Assembly (NCBI RefSeq): GCF_035984415.1
Contig: NZ_CP130720.1
Span: 8,370,001-8,434,000 of the forward strand
From: Streptomyces sp. NBC_01296
GTDB lineage: Bacteria; Actinomycetota; Actinomycetes; Streptomycetales; Streptomycetaceae
DNA: 64,000 nt
Direction: 5' to 3'
Shown: positions 50,126 to 59,057 of the stretch, in pieces
Layout: each line of letters starts with the position of its first letter
Position numbering within the stretch: the first letter of the stretch is position 1
Made by a program: the position numbers and the translations under genes
The notes under the pieces: generated by a model
Seen by the model: only the letters and a program-made list of their open reading frames with translations
Told to the model about the DNA's origin: nothing
Database searches by the model: none

Positions 50126-51883
50126 ATGAGCGGGGACGGCCGAGAAGCCGCGATCGGAAGGGTGCCCCGGCTCCGACTGGACGAACTGCTCGAAGAGCTG
50201 CAGGTGCGGATCGACCAGGTCCGCGGCACCCGGGACCGGCTGAACGGGCTCCTCGAGGCGGTCATGTCGGTGGGCCGGGAGCTGGACCTGCCACAGGTGC
50301 TGCGCGGCATCGTCGAGGCGGCCGTGGTCCTCGTGGACGCGGAGTACGGAGCCCTCGGCGTCATCGGCGACGACAAGAAGCTCGCCGAGTTCCTCCCCGT
50401 GGGCATCAGCGACGAGCTGCGCGCGCAGATCGGGGACCTGCCCTCGGGGCACGGCATCCTGGGCGAGCTGATCCGCCACCCGGAGCCGCTGCGTCTGTCG
50501 GAGCTGTCCGAGCACCCCGCGTCGTACGGATTCCCCGCCAACCACCCCCCGATGCACTCCTTCCTGGGCGTGCCGATCCGGGTCCGCGACGACGTGTTCG
50601 GCAACCTCTACCTCACCGAGAAGCGCGGCGGAATGGAGTTCGACGCCGAAGACGAGGCGGTCCTGTCGACGCTGGCCGTCGCCGCCGGCATCGCCATCGA
50701 GAACGCCCGTCTCTTCGAAGACGTCAGACTCCGGGAGCGCTGGATGGCGGCCAACGCCGACATCACCAGTGCCCTGCTGTCCGGCTCCCCGGAGTCCGAG
50801 GTACTCGAAGGGATGCTGGAGCGCTCGAAGGACATCACCGGGGCGGACCTCGGCGTCTTCTACCTGGTCGGAGCCGGTGGCGACCTCCGGGGCTCGCTCT
50901 CGCTGGGGGAGGGAGCCGAGGCGCACCGCGGGATCGTGCTCCCCAGCATCGCGGGAACGCTGGCGGAAGCGGCCCTTTGCGAGGACGGGCTGGTGGTGGT
51001 CTCCGACGTCGCCCACGACGAGCGGGTCCAGGTCCAGCCGGAGCGGTGGGAAGGTTTCGGCCCGGCCGTGGCGGTCGCCATCGGTACGAAGGAACACCTG
51101 AGCGGTGTGCTGATCCTCGCGCGGCTGCGGGGGCGAGCCGCCTTCGGCCCCTTGGAGGTGGGCGCTCTGCCCGGGTTCGCAGGCCAGGCCGCCCTCGCCC
51201 TGGAGCTGGCCGACCGCCGAAGGGACGCGGAGCAGATGAGCCTGCTGGAAGATCACGACCGGATCGCCCGTGACCTGCATGATCTGGCGATCCAGCGGCT
51301 GTTCGCCACCGGTATGACGCTGCAGAGCGCCCAGCGCTTCGTCGAGCACCCACAGGCCTCGGAGCGCCTGACCCGGGCGATCGACGACCTGGACGCCACC
51401 ATCAAGATCATCCGATCGACCATCTTCGGGCTGCGCGAGCGCGAGATCCCCGGGGTGCTGCCGAAGCTCAGGCTCCGCGTGGTGCAAGCCGTGGACCAGG
51501 CGGCGGTCGTGCTCGGCTTCGCCCCGGCTCTGCGGATGGAGGGCTTGATCGACACGGATGTACCGTCGGCCGTGGCCGACGAGGTCATCGCCGTCATCGG
51601 CGAAGCGCTGACCAACGTGGCGCGCCACGCGCAGGCAGGACACGCGGACGTCTCGATCACGGCCGCGGACGGCGCTGTGACCGTCGAGGTCGGCGACGAC
51701 GGCATCGGAATGCTGGGTGGGGGCCGTCGCAGCGGATTGCGCAACCTCGCCGAGAGGGCCGAGCGGCTGGGCGGAGAGCTGTGTACGGAGGGAAGGCCCG
51801 GCGGAGGCACCCGGCTCGTATGGCGCGTACCCCTTGCTCCGTCCCCCGACGGCGACGCCGCAACGCCCCGTACCGGTCAGTGA
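50126..51883 (+). CDS. GAF-domain sensor histidine kinase, DevS/DosT-like (copy 1)
   Basis: 585 aa, no membrane segment. GAF-A about residues 55-200, GAF-B about 222-365, then HisKA_3 with phospho-acceptor H385 in DHDRIARDLHDLAIQRLFAT and an HATPase_c domain (EALTNVARHAQAGHADVSIT; VGDDGIGMLGGGRRSGLRNL). GAF-A contains YGFPANHPPMHSFLGVPIRV; in mycobacterial DevS/DosT a His of GAF-A ligates heme that senses O2/NO/CO, and the HPPM His is the best candidate here. ATG at 50126 with CGGAGG. Its stop overlaps the convergent regulator gene by 7 nt. Confidence 0.92.
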   Translation: MSGDGREAAIGRVPRLRLDELLEELQVRIDQVRGTRDRLNGLLEAVMSVGRELDLPQVLRGIVEAAVVLVDAEYGALGVIGDDKKLAEFLPVGISDELRAQIGDLPSGHGILGELIRHPEPLRLSELSEHPASYGFPANHPPMHSFLGVPIRVRDDVFGNLYLTEKRGGMEFDAEDEAVLSTLAVAAGIAIENARLFEDVRLRERWMAANADITSALLSGSPESEVLEGMLERSKDITGADLGVFYLVGAGGDLRGSLSLGEGAEAHRGIVLPSIAGTLAEAALCEDGLVVVSDVAHDERVQVQPERWEGFGPAVAVAIGTKEHLSGVLILARLRGRAAFGPLEVGALPGFAGQAALALELADRRRDAEQMSLLEDHDRIARDLHDLAIQRLFATGMTLQSAQRFVEHPQASERLTRAIDDLDATIKIIRSTIFGLREREIPGVLPKLRLRVVQAVDQAAVVLGFAPALRMEGLIDTDVPSAVADEVIAVIGEALTNVARHAQAGHADVSITAADGAVTVEVGDDGIGMLGGGRRSGLRNLAERAERLGGELCTEGRPGGGTRLVWRVPLAPSPDGDAATPRTGQ

Positions 51884-52572
51884 GGGCTTTCGTTCTGATC
51901 GCGTGCCTGCGCTGCGATCACGGCTGCCTGGACCCGGCGTTCGACGCCGAGCTTGCCCAGCAGCCTGGAGATGTGGTTCTTGACGGTCTTCTCGGACAGG
52001 AAGAGCTGCTTGGCGATCTGGCGGTTCGTGAGGCCTTCGCCGATGAGCGCCAGCACGGTGTGCTCCCGCTCGGAGAGAGCCGCCAGCCGGGCGTCCACGG
52101 GTGACTTCGCGGGGGCACCGGGGTCGCGGAGCGAGTGCATGAGGCGAGCCGTCGTCGCCGGGTCGAGCATCGACTGACCCGTCGCCACGGTCCGTACGGC
52201 GGCGACCAGGTCGGCCCCCTTGATCTGCTTGAGGACGTACCCGGCGGCGCCGGCCATGATCGCGTCGAGGAGCGCGTCCTCGTCGTCGAAAGAGGTGAGC
52301 ATCAGACACGCGAGCTCCGGCATCCGCGAGCGCAGCTCACGGCAGACCGTGATGCCGTCACCATCGGGCAGCCGGACGTCCAGTACCGCCACGTCCGGGC
52401 GCAGCGCCGGCCCGCGGGCCAGCGCCTGCTCGGCCGTGGACGCCTCGCCCACGACGGTGATGCCGGGCTCGGCCTCGAGGAGGTCGTGAAGGCCCCTCCG
52501 GACGACCTCGTGGTCATCGAGGAGGAACACCCTGACGGCTCCCTCCGCCGTGGAGGCCTTTGCGTCGGACAT
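51877..52572 (-). CDS. LuxR/NarL-family response regulator, DevR-like (copy 1)
   Basis: 231 aa. Receiver domain: VFLLDDHEVVRRGLHDLLEA, phospho-acceptor Asp in VAVLDVRLPDGDG, switch Thr in LMLTSFDDE, Lys in YVLKQIKGADL. C-terminal LuxR HTH: LSEREHTVLALIGEGLTNRQ, IAKQLFLSEKTVKNHISRLL. Unlike most two-component pairs it is convergent with its likely kinase. ATG at 52572. Likely reader of the boxes in this island. Confidence 0.93.
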   Translation of the reverse strand: MSDAKASTAEGAVRVFLLDDHEVVRRGLHDLLEAEPGITVVGEASTAEQALARGPALRPDVAVLDVRLPDGDGITVCRELRSRMPELACLMLTSFDDEDALLDAIMAGAAGYVLKQIKGADLVAAVRTVATGQSMLDPATTARLMHSLRDPGAPAKSPVDARLAALSEREHTVLALIGEGLTNRQIAKQLFLSEKTVKNHISRLLGKLGVERRVQAAVIAAQARDQNESPH

Positions 52573-52711
52573 CTGCGCCCCTGGAATCGGTCCGCTGTGT
52601 CTGCGCACATTGTCTCAGCGAGGTCCGGGACGCACACCTCGGAGCAACGGGAGGCGGTCGCACCGATCAGCGTGCCCCTGCGCGAGCGGCGCCGTGCGCT
52701 GGGGCGCACCG

Positions 52712-55066
52712 TCAGTACGGCCAGGACCAGTCGACGATCTCCGGGAGGTCGCTTCCGTGGGCGCGGATCCAGTCGTGGTGGCGGATCCGTTGGTCGGCCA
52801 TGGTCTGGCGCAGGGCTCCGGAGTGTTCGGCCAGGCCGGGAACGCGGTCGATGACGTCCATGACGAGGCGGTACCGGTCGAGGTCGTTGCGCACCACCAT
52901 GTCGAACGGTGTGGTGGTGGTGCCCGACTCCTTGTAGCCGCGGACGTGCAGGTGGGGGTGGCCGGCCCGGCGGTAGGCGAGCCGGTGGATCAGCCACGGG
53001 TAGCCGTGGTACGCGAAGATCACCGGTGTGTCCGCGGTGAACAGGGAGTCGTACTCGACGTCCGTCATCCCGTGCGGGTGCTCCTCCCGGGGCATCAGCC
53101 GCGCGATGTCGACGACGTTGACGACCCGGACGGCAAGCCGCGGCATGTGCTCGCGCAGCAGCGCCGCCGCGGCGAGCACCTCCTGGGTCGGAATGTCACC
53201 CGCGCAGGCCAGCACCACATCGGGCTCACGCGTGCCGTCATCCGTCCCAGCCCAGTCCCAGATGCCGGCGCCTCGGGCGCAGTGGGTCCGTGCCTCGTCC
53301 ATCGAAAGCCAGTCGAAGCACGGCTGTTTGCCGGCGACGACCACGTTCACCTGGTCCCGGCTGCGCAGGACGTGGTCGGCCACCGCGAGCAGGGTGTTCG
53401 CGTCGGGAGGGAAGTAGGCGCGCACGACTTCCGGACTCTTGCTGAGGACGTGGTCGACGAACCCCGGGTCCTGGTGGGAGAAGCCGTTGTGGTCCTGGCG
53501 CCAGACGTGCGAGGTCAGCAGGTAGTTGAGGGAGGCGATGGGGGCCCGCCACCGCAGTGCGCGGGCCGTCCGCAGCCACTTGACGTGCTGGGCGACCATC
53601 GAGTCGACGATGTGCGCGAAGGCCTCGTACGTGGAGAAGAGGCCGTGGCGGCCGGTGAGCAGGTACCCCTCCAGCCAACCCTGGCAGACGTGCTCGGACA
53701 GGATCTCCATCACCCGGCCACCGCGTGCCAGATTCAGGTCGGTCGGCTCGGTCGGCTCCTGCCACGCCTTGCCCGTCACGGCGAACAGGTCGTCGAGCCG
53801 GTTGGAGGCGGTCTCGTCCGGGCCGACGACGCGGAAGTCCCGCCGCTCCTCGGTCTCCCGCATCACGTCGGTGAGGTAGGCCCCCAGTACCCGGGTGGGC
53901 TCGTGGACGGAGCTTCCGGGCTTGTCCACCGCGACCGCATGAGCCTCGAGCGCGGGAAGCGGGAGCGGACGCAGCAGCCGGCCGCCGTTGGAGCGCACGG
54001 TTGCGCCCAGGCGCAGGTCACCCGGCGGAACGCAGGCCAGCACCCGCGCCGTGGGGCGCCCCTCGGAGTCGAAGAGTTCCTGCGGGCGGTACGAGCGCAG
54101 CCACTGCTCCAGCATCCGCAGGTGTTCGGGGTTCTCCCGTACGGAGGCCAACGGGACCTGGTGGGCCCGCCAGGTTCCCTCGACGGGGTTGCCGTCCACC
54201 GTGGCCGGGCCGGTCCAGCCCTTGGGGGTCCGCAGGACGATCACGGGCCATGGCCGGCGGGCGCTGTCGCCCTTGGCGGCGCGGGCCCCGCGCCGGATCT
54301 CGGCGATGCGGTCCAGGGCCTTGTCCATCGCCGCCGCCATCGCCTGGTGGACGCTGCGGGGGTCGTGGCCGGTGACGTGGAGCGGCTCGTGCCCGTAGCC
54401 GCGCAGCAGCTCGTCCAACTCCGCTTCGGGGATGCGGGACAGGACGGTGGGGTTGGCGATCTTGTAGCCGTTGAGGTGGAGGATCGGCAGCACCGAGCCG
54501 TCGCGGAGCGGGTCGAGGAACTTGTTCGAGTGCCAGGAGGCCGCGAGCGGTCCCGTCTCGGCCTCGCCGTCGCCGATGACGCACGCGACGAGCAGGCCGG
54601 GATTGTCGAAGGCGGCGCCGTAGGCGTGCGCGAGCGAGTAGCCGAGTTCGCCGCCCTCGTGGATCGATCCCGGCGTCTCGGGCGCCACATGGCTGGGCAC
54701 CCCGCCGGGGAAGGAGAACTGCCGGAACAGCTTCCGCATCCCCTCGCCGTCCCGGCTGATGTCCGGGTAGGTCTCGGTGTACGAGCCTTCCAGCCAGGAG
54801 TTGGCGAGTACGGCGGGTCCGCCGTGGCCGGGGCCCCAGATGCACAACGCCTCCTGGGCGCGCTCCTTGACCACCCGGTTGAGGTGGGTGTGGACGAGGT
54901 TGAGGCCGGGGGAGGTGCCCCAGTGGCCGAGCAGCCGGGGCTTGATGTGCTCGGGCCGCAGCGGCTCGGCCAGCAGCGGGTTGTCCATCAGGTAGATCTG
55001 GCCCACGGCCAGATAGTTCGCGGCGCGCCAGTGGGCGTCGAGCTCGGGGATCCGGTACTTCGTCAT
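52712..55066 (-). CDS. Xylulose-5-phosphate/fructose-6-phosphate phosphoketolase
   Basis: 784-aa cytosolic thiamine-diphosphate enzyme that splits xylulose 5-P (or fructose 6-P) with phosphate into acetyl-P and glyceraldehyde 3-P (or erythrose 4-P). Signatures: LLGHWGTSPGLNLVHTHLNR, EGGELGYSLAHAYGAAFDNP, the TPP motif IGDGEAETGPLAASWHSNKF, SHVWRQDHNGFSHQDPGF and PPDANTLLAVADHVLRS. Full length. Acetyl-P gives ATP by acetate kinase without respiration, which fits a low-oxygen island. A GGGGACCATCGGCCCCTT box lies 105-122 bp upstream. Confidence 0.95.
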   Translation of the reverse strand: MTKYRIPELDAHWRAANYLAVGQIYLMDNPLLAEPLRPEHIKPRLLGHWGTSPGLNLVHTHLNRVVKERAQEALCIWGPGHGGPAVLANSWLEGSYTETYPDISRDGEGMRKLFRQFSFPGGVPSHVAPETPGSIHEGGELGYSLAHAYGAAFDNPGLLVACVIGDGEAETGPLAASWHSNKFLDPLRDGSVLPILHLNGYKIANPTVLSRIPEAELDELLRGYGHEPLHVTGHDPRSVHQAMAAAMDKALDRIAEIRRGARAAKGDSARRPWPVIVLRTPKGWTGPATVDGNPVEGTWRAHQVPLASVRENPEHLRMLEQWLRSYRPQELFDSEGRPTARVLACVPPGDLRLGATVRSNGGRLLRPLPLPALEAHAVAVDKPGSSVHEPTRVLGAYLTDVMRETEERRDFRVVGPDETASNRLDDLFAVTGKAWQEPTEPTDLNLARGGRVMEILSEHVCQGWLEGYLLTGRHGLFSTYEAFAHIVDSMVAQHVKWLRTARALRWRAPIASLNYLLTSHVWRQDHNGFSHQDPGFVDHVLSKSPEVVRAYFPPDANTLLAVADHVLRSRDQVNVVVAGKQPCFDWLSMDEARTHCARGAGIWDWAGTDDGTREPDVVLACAGDIPTQEVLAAAALLREHMPRLAVRVVNVVDIARLMPREEHPHGMTDVEYDSLFTADTPVIFAYHGYPWLIHRLAYRRAGHPHLHVRGYKESGTTTTPFDMVVRNDLDRYRLVMDVIDRVPGLAEHSGALRQTMADQRIRHHDWIRAHGSDLPEIVDWSWPY

Positions 55067-55170
55067 CTCCGCTCCTTCGTGCGGTAGACCGAGGCGTGCG
55101 TCGACTGAGCCGATGCCACAACGGTGCTCCAGTTCGTAGGCGGCCGGCAGGGGAGGGTGGGCCCCTGCCG

Positions 55171-55188
55171 GGGGACCATCGGCCCCTT
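55171..55188. promoter_or_regulatory. DevR-like box upstream of phosphoketolase
   Basis: GGGGACCATCGGCCCCTT, close to the centre of the island consensus, between the phosphoketolase start and the stop of the second regulator. Confidence 0.6.
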
Positions 55189-55256
55189 CCGGCGGAGCCG
55201 CGACGAGGGCGACGCGTGGCGGTCAGGCGAAGCAGCGTGCTTCCGTCCGGGTTCGG

Positions 55257-56000
55257 TCAACGCCGGGCGGGGCCGTCCGTCGACTCCGCTGCCGCTGCCG
55301 CTGTCGGGCGTTGGCTCGGCGGGGTCAGGGCATGGCTGGCGATGACTGCCGCCTGTACCCGGCGTTCCACGCCCAGTTTGGTGAGGAGGCGCGAGACGAT
55401 GTTCTTGATCGTCTTCTCGGCAAGGAAGAGCTGCTTGCCGATCTCCCGGTTGGTGAGACCCTTGCTCACGAGGATGAGGATCTCGCGTTCCCGGTCGGTC
55501 AACCCAGGTAGTCCGGGGGCCTGCTCTTCCTTCGGTGCGTCGCCTCTGATCCGGGCCATCAGCCGCGTGGTGGCGCCGGGGTCGAGCATGGACTGGCCCG
55601 AGGCGACCGTGCGTACGGCCGAGACGAGATCCGTGCCGGTGATCTGCTTGAGGACGTAGCCCGACGCGCCGGCCATCACCGCGTCCAGCAGCGCTTCCTC
55701 GTCGTCGAACGAGGTGAGCATGAGGCAGGAGAGCTCGGGCATCCGGGACCGCAGTTCACGGCACACGCTCACCCCGTCGCCGTCCGGCAGCCGGACGTCC
55801 AGTACGGCAACCTGTGGACGCAGGGCGGGGATGCGGACGAGGGCTTGCTCCACCGTTCCCGCTTCACCGACCACGGTCAGATCGGGCTCGGCGTCCAGCA
55901 GGTCGTGAACGCCTCGGCGCACCACCTCGTGGTCGTCCAGGAGGAACACGCTGATCGGCGCAGGCGACTCCACGGGGGACGACGGGCCGCTCTCCGGCAT
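55257..56000 (-). CDS. LuxR/NarL-family response regulator, DevR-like (copy 2)
   Basis: 247 aa, clearly paralogous to copy 1: VFLLDDHEVVRRGVHDLLDA, VAVLDVRLPDGDG, LMLTSFDDEEALLDAVMAGA, HTH LTDREREILILVSKGLTNRE and IGKQLFLAEKTIKNIVSRLL. In the HTH, Asn-His of copy 1 (TVKNHISRLL) is Asn-Ile here (TIKNIVSRLL), a position in the recognition helix region that could change DNA preference. An Ala-rich tail ends the protein. GAAGGAG before ATG 56000. Boxes occupy the divergent region to the STAS gene. Confidence 0.93.
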   Translation of the reverse strand: MPESGPSSPVESPAPISVFLLDDHEVVRRGVHDLLDAEPDLTVVGEAGTVEQALVRIPALRPQVAVLDVRLPDGDGVSVCRELRSRMPELSCLMLTSFDDEEALLDAVMAGASGYVLKQITGTDLVSAVRTVASGQSMLDPGATTRLMARIRGDAPKEEQAPGLPGLTDREREILILVSKGLTNREIGKQLFLAEKTIKNIVSRLLTKLGVERRVQAAVIASHALTPPSQRPTAAAAAESTDGPARR

Positions 56001-56066
56001 CAGGCAACTCCTTCACGGGCGCCCACCCTCCGCAGGCGTGCGCATGCTTGCATCCTGCCTTTCGGC

Positions 56067-56181
56067 AGGGCCGATCGGACAGGGCCGATCGGCCCCCGTT
56101 CCGGTGCGTCCCGCACGCCCCCGTGACCATGGCGGCAAAAGAGGGGACCTTCGACCCTTGGCGGGGGCCGGCCGGTCCTTC
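56067..56181. promoter_or_regulatory. Cluster of four DevR-like boxes between regulator 2 and STAS gene
   Basis: AGGGCCGATCGGAC (about 56067), GGGCCGATCGGCCC (56082-56095, perfect palindrome), GGGGACCTTCGACCCTT (56143-56159) and GGGGGCCGGCCGGTCCTT (56163-56180). The first two are head-to-tail copies 15 bp apart. Suggests autoregulation of regulator 2 (inference). Confidence 0.55.
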
Positions 56182-56269
56182 CGCATGGGGGAACGGTGCG
56201 CTGAGCTGTGAGGAGCACGGGGAACGGCGCGGTTGCGACTACGGAGCCGCATGGAACGTGGAGGGTGTC

Positions 56270-56596
56270 ATGACCACCCAGCTGATCGCACTGACGTGTG
56301 CGGTCCGGGAGGACTCCGAAGTGACGGCGTCTCTCGACGGTGAACTCGATGTCCACACGAGTGCGCAGATCGGCCCCAGACTGACGCGGCTCGCGGAGTC
56401 GTGGGGTCCCGAACTCACTCTTGACCTGTCCGGCCTCACTTTCTGCGACAGCGCGGGAGTCGATCTGCTCCTGCGGATCCACCATCAGTGCGCTGCACGC
56501 GGCATTCGGCTCACACTCGCCGGGGTTCCCCGCCTGGTGGCAGGGCCGATGCGGCTCCTCGGAGCCGACCGGGTCCTCGTGCTGTCGGAGAGGTGA
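56270..56596 (+). CDS. STAS-domain anti-sigma factor antagonist
   Basis: 108 aa of the SpoIIAA/RsbV type. The phosphorylatable Ser lies in LSGLTFCDSAGVDLLLRIHH; N-terminal VTASLDGELDVHTSAQIGPR and C-terminal LVAGPMRLLGADRVLVLSE complete the fold. Such proteins release a sigma factor by binding its anti-sigma kinase when dephosphorylated. No kinase or sigma gene is adjacent, so the partner is elsewhere. ATG at 56270 with GGAGGG. Confidence 0.9.
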   Translation: MTTQLIALTCAVREDSEVTASLDGELDVHTSAQIGPRLTRLAESWGPELTLDLSGLTFCDSAGVDLLLRIHHQCAARGIRLTLAGVPRLVAGPMRLLGADRVLVLSER

Positions 56597-56621
56597 CCAA
56601 CCGACCCCGCCTCGGCGGATT

Positions 56622-56638
56622 AGGGGACCGTTCGGCCC
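56622..56638. promoter_or_regulatory. DevR-like box upstream of the PPOX gene
   Basis: GGGGACCGTTCGGCCCT, 81-97 bp before the PPOX start. Confidence 0.6.
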
Positions 56639-56718
56639 TGGTATCAGCCGGTCCGGCGAGTGAGCCTGGTGACCAGGCCGTGCAACGCGGACGCCGGAGG
56701 CCGAGGGAGGCGTGGACC

Positions 56719-57198
56719 ATGGACCGGGATGCGGTACACCCGGAGGAGGAGCCATCAGCCCGGCGGATGCAGCAGCTGGACCGTGACGAAGCGCTGAGGC
56801 TGCTGACGACCGTGTCGCTGGGACGGATCGTCTTCACCCAACACGCCCTGCCGGCGGTCCGCCCCGTGAACCACCTCGTGGAGGGCGAGAACATCGTCGT
56901 ACGGGTCCACGACGGAGGCGCCCTCGCGGCCCTGCTCGCTCCGTCCGACGCCGCTGGGGTCGTGGTCGCCTACGAAGCCGATGCCATCGACCCCGAGACG
57001 CACCTCGGCTGGAGCGTCGTGGTGACCGGATACGCCACTCCCGTGGCGGACCCGGAGGAAGCGGAGGATTACGCGACGCGCCTGCGCCCCTGGGTGGCCG
57101 AGGCCATGCCGAGGGCGCTGCGCATCACGCCCGACCTCGTCACGGGTTTCCGTCTGGAGGCGGACCCGCCCGAGCCGATGACCGTGTGCGGCCGCTGA
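56719..57198 (+). CDS. Pyridoxamine 5'-phosphate oxidase-like flavoprotein
   Basis: 159 aa: RDEALRLLTTVSLGRIVFTQ, HALPAVRPVNHLVEGENIVV, AGVVVAYEADAIDPETHLGW, SVVVTGYATPV. This is the split-barrel PPOX family that binds FMN, F420 or heme; it lacks the HTH found on the paralogue at 40706. Related small proteins occur in mycobacterial hypoxia regulons. ATG at 56719 with GGGAGG. Single gene with its own box; convergent with kinase 2. Confidence 0.88.
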   Translation: MDRDAVHPEEEPSARRMQQLDRDEALRLLTTVSLGRIVFTQHALPAVRPVNHLVEGENIVVRVHDGGALAALLAPSDAAGVVVAYEADAIDPETHLGWSVVVTGYATPVADPEEAEDYATRLRPWVAEAMPRALRITPDLVTGFRLEADPPEPMTVCGR

Positions 57199-57207
57199 CG
57201 GGACGGG

Positions 57208-58932
57208 TCACCTGTCGGCCGCCGCGGTGAGCGGAGATCGCCAGACGAGTACGCTGCCGCCCTCGGCCGGCCCTTCCACGGAGAACGTGCCGCCGAGGCT
57301 CCGGGCGCGCTCGTCGAGGTTGAGCAGCCCGCTGCGGCGTCCCTGGGCCGGGATTCCCCTGCCGTTGTCGGTCACCGTGAGGACGATCTCCTCGCCGGTG
57401 GCCTTGAGCGAGACGCCCACCCGGGTGGCATGTGCGTGGCGGGCGGCATTGCTCAGCAGCTCGGTCAGTGCGGCCATGGTGTGGTCGGCGACGTGTGTGG
57501 ACACGTCGGTGTCCAGCAGCCCCTCCATGCTGAGCCGCGGCGGATGTCCGAGCGCCGCCCCCGCCTCGCCGACCGCCCGGGCGGCACGCGCCCGCAGGCC
57601 GGGCCCCGCCTCGCGGTCCTTGGCGCGTAACCCGAAGATCGTCGATCTGATGATCTTGATGGTCTCGTCGAGGTCGTCCACGGCCCGCCCCACCCGCTCC
57701 GCGGCGCCGTCGTGTTCCACCAGCCGGGCCGCGCTCTGCAGCGTCATCCCCGTCGCGAACAGTCGTTGAATGGCGAGGTCGTGCAGGTCGCGGGCAATGC
57801 GGTCGCGCTCTTCCAGCAACGCTATCTGTTCGGCGTCGCGGCGCCGTCCGGCCAGCTCGAGCGCCAGGGCGGCCTGCCCGGCGAAGGCCAGCAGCGGCTC
57901 CAGCTCACCTTCGGTGAACACGGGCTCCGAGACCCCTCGGGCCAGCAGCAGAACCCCCCGCCCGTCTCCGGCGGCCGTGCCCATGGGGACGGCCACCGCC
58001 GGTCCGAGCGTCGTCAACTGCTGTGCGCCGCCGCGATAGAGGTCGTCGGTGGCGAGGCTGACCGTGGTGACCGGGGTGCCGCCCTTGTACGCGGCCCCCG
58101 ACAGGCTGCCCTCGACGGGGATGACGAGGCCATGGCGCAGTTCGCTGCCGGGCCCGACGGACAGCTCCACGACCAGGTCGTCGGTGCCGTCGAGTGGCAT
58201 CGAGATGTCGGCGAGCTCGGCGCCCGTGATCTCCTGGGCCCGGCGTGCGATGAGCTCCAGCACGGCGGGACGGGGGCTCCCGGACAGCAGGCTGTTGGTG
58301 ATCTCGGCGTTCGCCCGCAGCCAGCGCTGCTGCCGCTGGGAGCCCTCGTACAGACGGGCGTTGTCGATGGCCACCCCGGCGGCGACGGAGAGTGTGGAGA
58401 TCACGGCCTCGTCCTCGGTGTCGAAGTCCTGTCCGCCGCGCTTGTCGGTCAGGTACAGATTGCCGAACACCTCGTCGCGGACCCGGATCGGGACGCCGAG
58501 GAAGGTGCGCATCGGCGGATGGTCGGCCGGGAAGCCGTACGACGCGGTGTGCGCGCCGAGATCCGTCAGGCGCAGCGGCTCGGGATGGCGGATGACCTCC
58601 CCCAGCAGGCCGTGGCCGGAGGGGAGGGCCCCGATCCGCGCGATCTGCTCGTCGGTGAGGCCCACGGTGAGGAACTGCGAGAGCCTGCGGCCGTCGGGGC
58701 CGATCACCCCCAGCGCGCCGTAGTCGGCCTCGACGAGCAGGGCGCCGGCCTCCACGATGCGCCGCAGGACCTGGGAGAGGTCCAGCTCCCGGCCGACGGA
58801 GACGACCGCCTCCAGCAGGCTGTGCACCCGGTCCCGGGTGCCGCGTACGGCATTGATCCGGGCCTGCAGCTCCTCCAGCAGCTCGTCCAGTTGCATCCGC
58901 GGTACCTGAGGCAACGGATCCGCCACACCCAC
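57208..58932 (-). CDS. GAF-domain sensor histidine kinase, DevS/DosT-like (copy 2)
   Basis: 574 aa from a GTG at 58932, paralogous to copy 1 along its whole length: LDELLEELQARINAVRGTRD, GAF-A with YGFPADHPPMRTFLGVPIRV (candidate heme His in HPPM), a more diverged GAF-B, HisKA_3 ERDRIARDLHDLAIQRLFAT and HATPase LTELLSNAARHAHATRVGVS with DNGRGIPAQGRRSGLLNLDE. Kinase core residues are intact in both copies, so both should phosphorylate; divergence in GAF-B suggests different second signals. Likely partner of regulator 2 at 55257. Confidence 0.92.
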   Translation of the reverse strand: MGVADPLPQVPRMQLDELLEELQARINAVRGTRDRVHSLLEAVVSVGRELDLSQVLRRIVEAGALLVEADYGALGVIGPDGRRLSQFLTVGLTDEQIARIGALPSGHGLLGEVIRHPEPLRLTDLGAHTASYGFPADHPPMRTFLGVPIRVRDEVFGNLYLTDKRGGQDFDTEDEAVISTLSVAAGVAIDNARLYEGSQRQQRWLRANAEITNSLLSGSPRPAVLELIARRAQEITGAELADISMPLDGTDDLVVELSVGPGSELRHGLVIPVEGSLSGAAYKGGTPVTTVSLATDDLYRGGAQQLTTLGPAVAVPMGTAAGDGRGVLLLARGVSEPVFTEGELEPLLAFAGQAALALELAGRRRDAEQIALLEERDRIARDLHDLAIQRLFATGMTLQSAARLVEHDGAAERVGRAVDDLDETIKIIRSTIFGLRAKDREAGPGLRARAARAVGEAGAALGHPPRLSMEGLLDTDVSTHVADHTMAALTELLSNAARHAHATRVGVSLKATGEEIVLTVTDNGRGIPAQGRRSGLLNLDERARSLGGTFSVEGPAEGGSVLVWRSPLTAAADR

Positions 58933-59057
58933 CAGCTCCTTCTCTCCCCACCACCTGGTTCGGCGTCAGCGTATCGAGACCAGGAGCGACCCGGGGATCC
59001 AATGGTCGGACCGATCGGTGCTGCCGGCGGGTCCCTGGAGGCGCAGCCGGGGTGGGG

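Noticed and set aside
49592..52309. 905-aa minus-strand open frame
   Set aside because: Antisense shadow of the kinase and USP genes, whose domains are fully accounted for on the other strand. It has no family motifs.
52550..55087. 845-aa plus-strand open frame
   Set aside because: Shadow of the phosphoketolase gene. Val/Gly/Asp/Arg bias is typical of antisense GC-rich coding.
58985..59005. Further DevR-like box near the kinase 2 start
   Set aside because: GGGATCCAATGGTCGGACC keeps only part of the pattern and sits 50-75 bp upstream. Too degenerate to list with the others.
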